From the NCBI GenBank assembly GCA_965276665.1, contig OZ255620.1, positions 4,650,001 through 4,714,000 of the forward strand: a stretch of DNA of 64,000 nt, read 5' to 3'. Of this stretch, positions 61,677 to 64,000 are shown piece after piece. Under the pieces are notes generated by a model. That model was given only the letters and a program-made list of their open reading frames with translations, was not told where the DNA came from and made no database searches. Every line of letters starts with the position of its first letter. Position 1 is the stretch's first letter. Source of the stretch: CAWGJC01 sp965276665. GTDB taxonomy: Bacteria > Pseudomonadota > Alphaproteobacteria > Acetobacterales > Acetobacteraceae. The position numbers were made by a program, and so were the translations under genes.

Positions 61677-62647
61677 TCCCGCGCCTCCAGCCGCACGCGC
61701 GGATCAAGAACGGTGTAGGCGAGATCGACCACGAGGTTGATGACGACGAACATGAAGACGATGATCATCAGATAGGCGACGATCACCGGCCGGTCCAGCA
61801 CGTTGATGCTGTCGATGATCAGCTTGCCCATGCCGGGCCAGGCGAACACGCTTTCGGTCACCACCGCGAACGCGATGGTGGAGCCGAATTCCAGCCCGAT
61901 CACGGTGATGACCGGGATCATGATCGTCTTGAGCACATGCACGCCGACGATGCGGGCCGGCGAGAGGCCTTTCGCGCGGGCGAATTTCACGAAATCGAGC
62001 GGCAGCGTCTCGCGCACGCCGGCGCGCACCAGCCGCAGCACGAGCGAGATGTTGAACAGCGCGAGGTTGAACGCCGGCATCAGCAGATGGCGCAGCCCGT
62101 CGAGCGTGAGGAAGGACCATTGCACGCCGAACAGCGCGGCCGTGCGGCCGCGCCCGGTGCTCGGCAGCCAGCCGAGCTCGACCGCGAACACCATGATCAG
62201 CATCAGCCCGATCCAGAAGCTCGGCAGCGAAAAGCCGAGAATGCTGCCCGCCATGGTCAGCCGCGCGAGCCAGCTGCCCGGCCGCAAACCGCAATAGAGC
62301 CCGAGCGGCACGCCGATCACCACCGAGAGCAGCACCGCCGTCACCGCGAGCTCGAGCGTCGCCGGCATGCGCTGGAAGATTAAGGTCAGCGCCGGCTCGT
62401 TGAACACGAAGCTGTTGCCGAGATTGCCGTGCAGCGCGCCCCACAGGAAGCTCGCATATTGCTGCCAGAGCGGCTGGTCGAGCCCGAGCGCATGGATCGC
62501 CCGCAGCCGCTCCGCCTGATCCGCCTCGGGCGAGATCAGGATGTCGATCGGGTTGCCGATCACGTTGACCGCGACGAACACGATCACCGTCATCGCGAGC
62601 ATCACGAAGATCGCCTGGATGAGCCGGCGCAGCAGCCAGGTGGTCAT
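61673..62647 (-). CDS. Peptide ABC transporter permease, DppB type
   Basis: 324 residues, about six helices. MTTWLLRRLIQAIFVMLAMTVIVFVAVNVIGNP at the N terminus, GVPLGLYCGLRPGSW, and EAA loop RETLPLDFVKFARAKGLSPARIVGVHVLKT identify DppB. It overlaps the stop of the upstream binding-protein gene by ATGA. Confidence 0.94.
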   Translation of the reverse strand: MTTWLLRRLIQAIFVMLAMTVIVFVAVNVIGNPIDILISPEADQAERLRAIHALGLDQPLWQQYASFLWGALHGNLGNSFVFNEPALTLIFQRMPATLELAVTAVLLSVVIGVPLGLYCGLRPGSWLARLTMAGSILGFSLPSFWIGLMLIMVFAVELGWLPSTGRGRTAALFGVQWSFLTLDGLRHLLMPAFNLALFNISLVLRLVRAGVRETLPLDFVKFARAKGLSPARIVGVHVLKTIMIPVITVIGLEFGSTIAFAVVTESVFAWPGMGKLIIDSINVLDRPVIVAYLMIIVFMFVVINLVVDLAYTVLDPRVRLEARE

Positions 62648-64000
62648 CGGGCCGGCCGGACATCCATCGCGCGTGTCAGCTCATCCTCGCGCGGCGCGTC
62701 GATCAGCCCGGGTCGTGTCGCCCAGATGTTCTTCTGGATGTGCAGCGGGATGATCGCGACGTCGTCCATCGCCATCGTCGTGGCCTGCTGCAGCAGCTTC
62801 TCGCGCGCCGGATCGTCGACCGTGCTCATCGCCTGCGCGAGCAGCGCGTCGAGCGCCGGGTTGGAGTAGCGGCCGCGATTGGCGGTGCCGAGCCCCTTCG
62901 CCGGATCCCAGGTCGCGACCTGCGCGCGCAGCGGATCGGAGGCCTCGCCGGTGCCGCTGCCCCAGCCGAACAGGAAGGCGGAATACATCTGCTTGTTCGC
63001 ATTGACCACGAAAGTCGCCCACGGCATCGGCGAGACCGTGGTCTGCACGCCGACGCGCTGCCACATCTGGCCGACCGCCTGCACGATCTGCGCATCGTTC
63101 ACGTAGCGGTCGTTCGAGCTGTCGAGGGTGATGCGGAAGCCACGCGGATATCCCGCCTCGGCGAGCAGCGCCTTGGCGCGCGCCGGATCGTAGGTGGGCG
63201 GCTTGAGCCCGGGCACGTAGCCGAACGCGCCGGGCGGCAGGAACTGGCCGGAGGCGACGGCCGCGCCATCCATCACCCGGCTGACGATCGCGTCGCGGTT
63301 GATCGCGACCGACAGCGCCTCGCGCACGCGCCGGTCCTTGAGCGGGTTCTTCGTCAGCGTCTCGCCGTTTGGCCCGAACACCTGCGGCGAGGGACCGTCG
63401 CGGCTCTGATCGAGGCCGAGGAAGATGATGCGGATGCCGACCACCGACCAGAGCTTGGCGCGGGAATCATGGCCGAGCCGGTCGAGATCCTCGGTCGGCA
63501 CGGTGTCGATGAAATCGACATCGCCGGAGAGCAGCGCCGCGGTGCGCGCGGCATTGTTCGGGATGATGCGGTAATCGACATGCGCCCAGGGCTGCTTGCC
63601 GCCCCAGTAGCCGTCATTGCGGTCGAGCTCGATGCGGTCGTCCGGACGGTACGAGCGGAACTTGTACGGCCCGGTCCCGATCGCCGCCTTGCCGCTGTTG
63701 AAATCCGCCGTGGTCGCGGTGTCGCCGATCGTGTGGTCGACGATGTAGATCTGCGCGAGATCGACCGGCAGCAGCGGGTAGACGCTCTTGGTGTGTATGC
63801 GCAGCGTGTGCGGATCGACGATGTCGACGCTGCCGATCGACTGCGTGTAGATCGCGAACGAGCTCGGGCTGTTCGGCACCAGCGGCACGCGGTGCAGCGT
63901 GAAGGCGACGTCGGACGCGGTGAACTCATCGCCGTTGTGGAATTTTACGCCCGGGCGCAGGCGGAATTCCCAGGTCGTCGGGTCGATCGCCTTCCACGAG
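62644..64000 (-). CDS. Peptide ABC transporter substrate-binding protein, 3' part
   Basis: The first gene of the dpp-type operon; its start and signal peptide lie beyond the window end. About 451 residues are visible. SWKAIDPTTWEFRLRPGVKFHNGDEFTASDVAFTLHR (in parts) is the family 5 opening after the signal region. GTGPYKFRSY (about one third along), REALSVAINRDAIV and NPALDALLAQAMSTVDDPAREKLL follow. It is translationally coupled to the DppB gene through ATGA. The ligand is probably a peptide or related compound. Confidence 0.93.
   Translation of the reverse strand, partial: SWKAIDPTTWEFRLRPGVKFHNGDEFTASDVAFTLHRVPLVPNSPSSFAIYTQSIGSVDIVDPHTLRIHTKSVYPLLPVDLAQIYIVDHTIGDTATTADFNSGKAAIGTGPYKFRSYRPDDRIELDRNDGYWGGKQPWAHVDYRIIPNNAARTAALLSGDVDFIDTVPTEDLDRLGHDSRAKLWSVVGIRIIFLGLDQSRDGPSPQVFGPNGETLTKNPLKDRRVREALSVAINRDAIVSRVMDGAAVASGQFLPPGAFGYVPGLKPPTYDPARAKALLAEAGYPRGFRITLDSSNDRYVNDAQIVQAVGQMWQRVGVQTTVSPMPWATFVVNANKQMYSAFLFGWGSGTGEASDPLRAQVATWDPAKGLGTANRGRYSNPALDALLAQAMSTVDDPAREKLLQQATTMAMDDVAIIPLHIQKNIWATRPGLIDAPREDELTRAMDVRPAR

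Overview
The window is a 64 kb stretch of a high-GC chromosome with dense gene packing, many 4-base ATGA/GTGA overlaps and several TTG and GTG starts. The gene content (glnB-glnA pair, PII with Tyr51, pstSCAB-phoU-phoB behind a Pho box, minCDE, many ABC importers for amino acids, branched-chain compounds and peptides) fits an alphaproteobacterium. Acetobacteraceae or other Rhodospirillales is my inference; there is no rRNA or marker gene here to settle it. No prophage, CRISPR array or plasmid functions were seen.

Layout. 1-2870: 5' part of glnA, glnB with a sigma-54-like promoter, a class I aminotransferase. 2894-7555: tRNA-His, mobA, aspartate dehydrogenase, a lipoprotein, an amino-acid ABC binding protein and permease without ATPase, an aldo/keto reductase, a small membrane protein. 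7646-14481: mutM, two orphan peptide-type binding proteins, a VOC protein, a 943-bp transposase-free insertion cassette carrying a phosphotransferase-like gene (terminal inverted repeats and an 8-bp target duplication), a peroxiredoxin. 14519-19829: the phosphate regulon. 19871-27362: an ECHDC3-like crotonase, a 2-hydroxyacid dehydrogenase, and an SDR followed by a branched-chain ABC importer with a fused LivG-LivF ATPase. 27559-32158: a tiny membrane protein opposite a three-gene unit (exported hydrolase, polytopic spermidine-synthase-like protein, Tat-exported isoaspartyl-methyltransferase-like protein). 32205-42171: D-amino-acid dehydrogenase-like, creatininase-like, a secreted 20-residue-repeat protein, Usp, adenine deaminase, gamma-glutamyltransferase, thiM, a lipoprotein, Uup. 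42267-47380: a second branched-chain importer, here with LivM fused to LivG. 47631-55512: cytidine-deaminase-like, an unknown 625-residue protein, ELM1-like, D-tartrate dehydratase, GH10 xylanase, minCDE. 55670-64000: HAD hydrolase, two glycosyltransferases and a dpp-type peptide importer cut by the window end.

Much of the gene set is nutrient capture: two Liv systems, one dpp system, two orphan peptide-binding proteins and one polar-amino-acid system for nitrogen and carbon, the Pst/Pho system for phosphate, GlnB/GlnA for nitrogen assimilation, and catabolic enzymes (tartrate, xylan, creatinine-like amides, adenine, gamma-glutamyl peptides, D-amino acids).

The most unusual non-coding signal is a family of four long nested-palindrome elements (about 190-257 bp; positions 20654, 27368, 47389 and 53376). 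Every copy fills the gap between two convergent genes and starts 4-9 bases after the plus-strand stop codon. They share two-hairpin arms but differ in their cores, like a REPIN-type repeat that may serve as a two-way terminator. A second, 110-bp palindromic repeat occurs twice (12061 and 37303).
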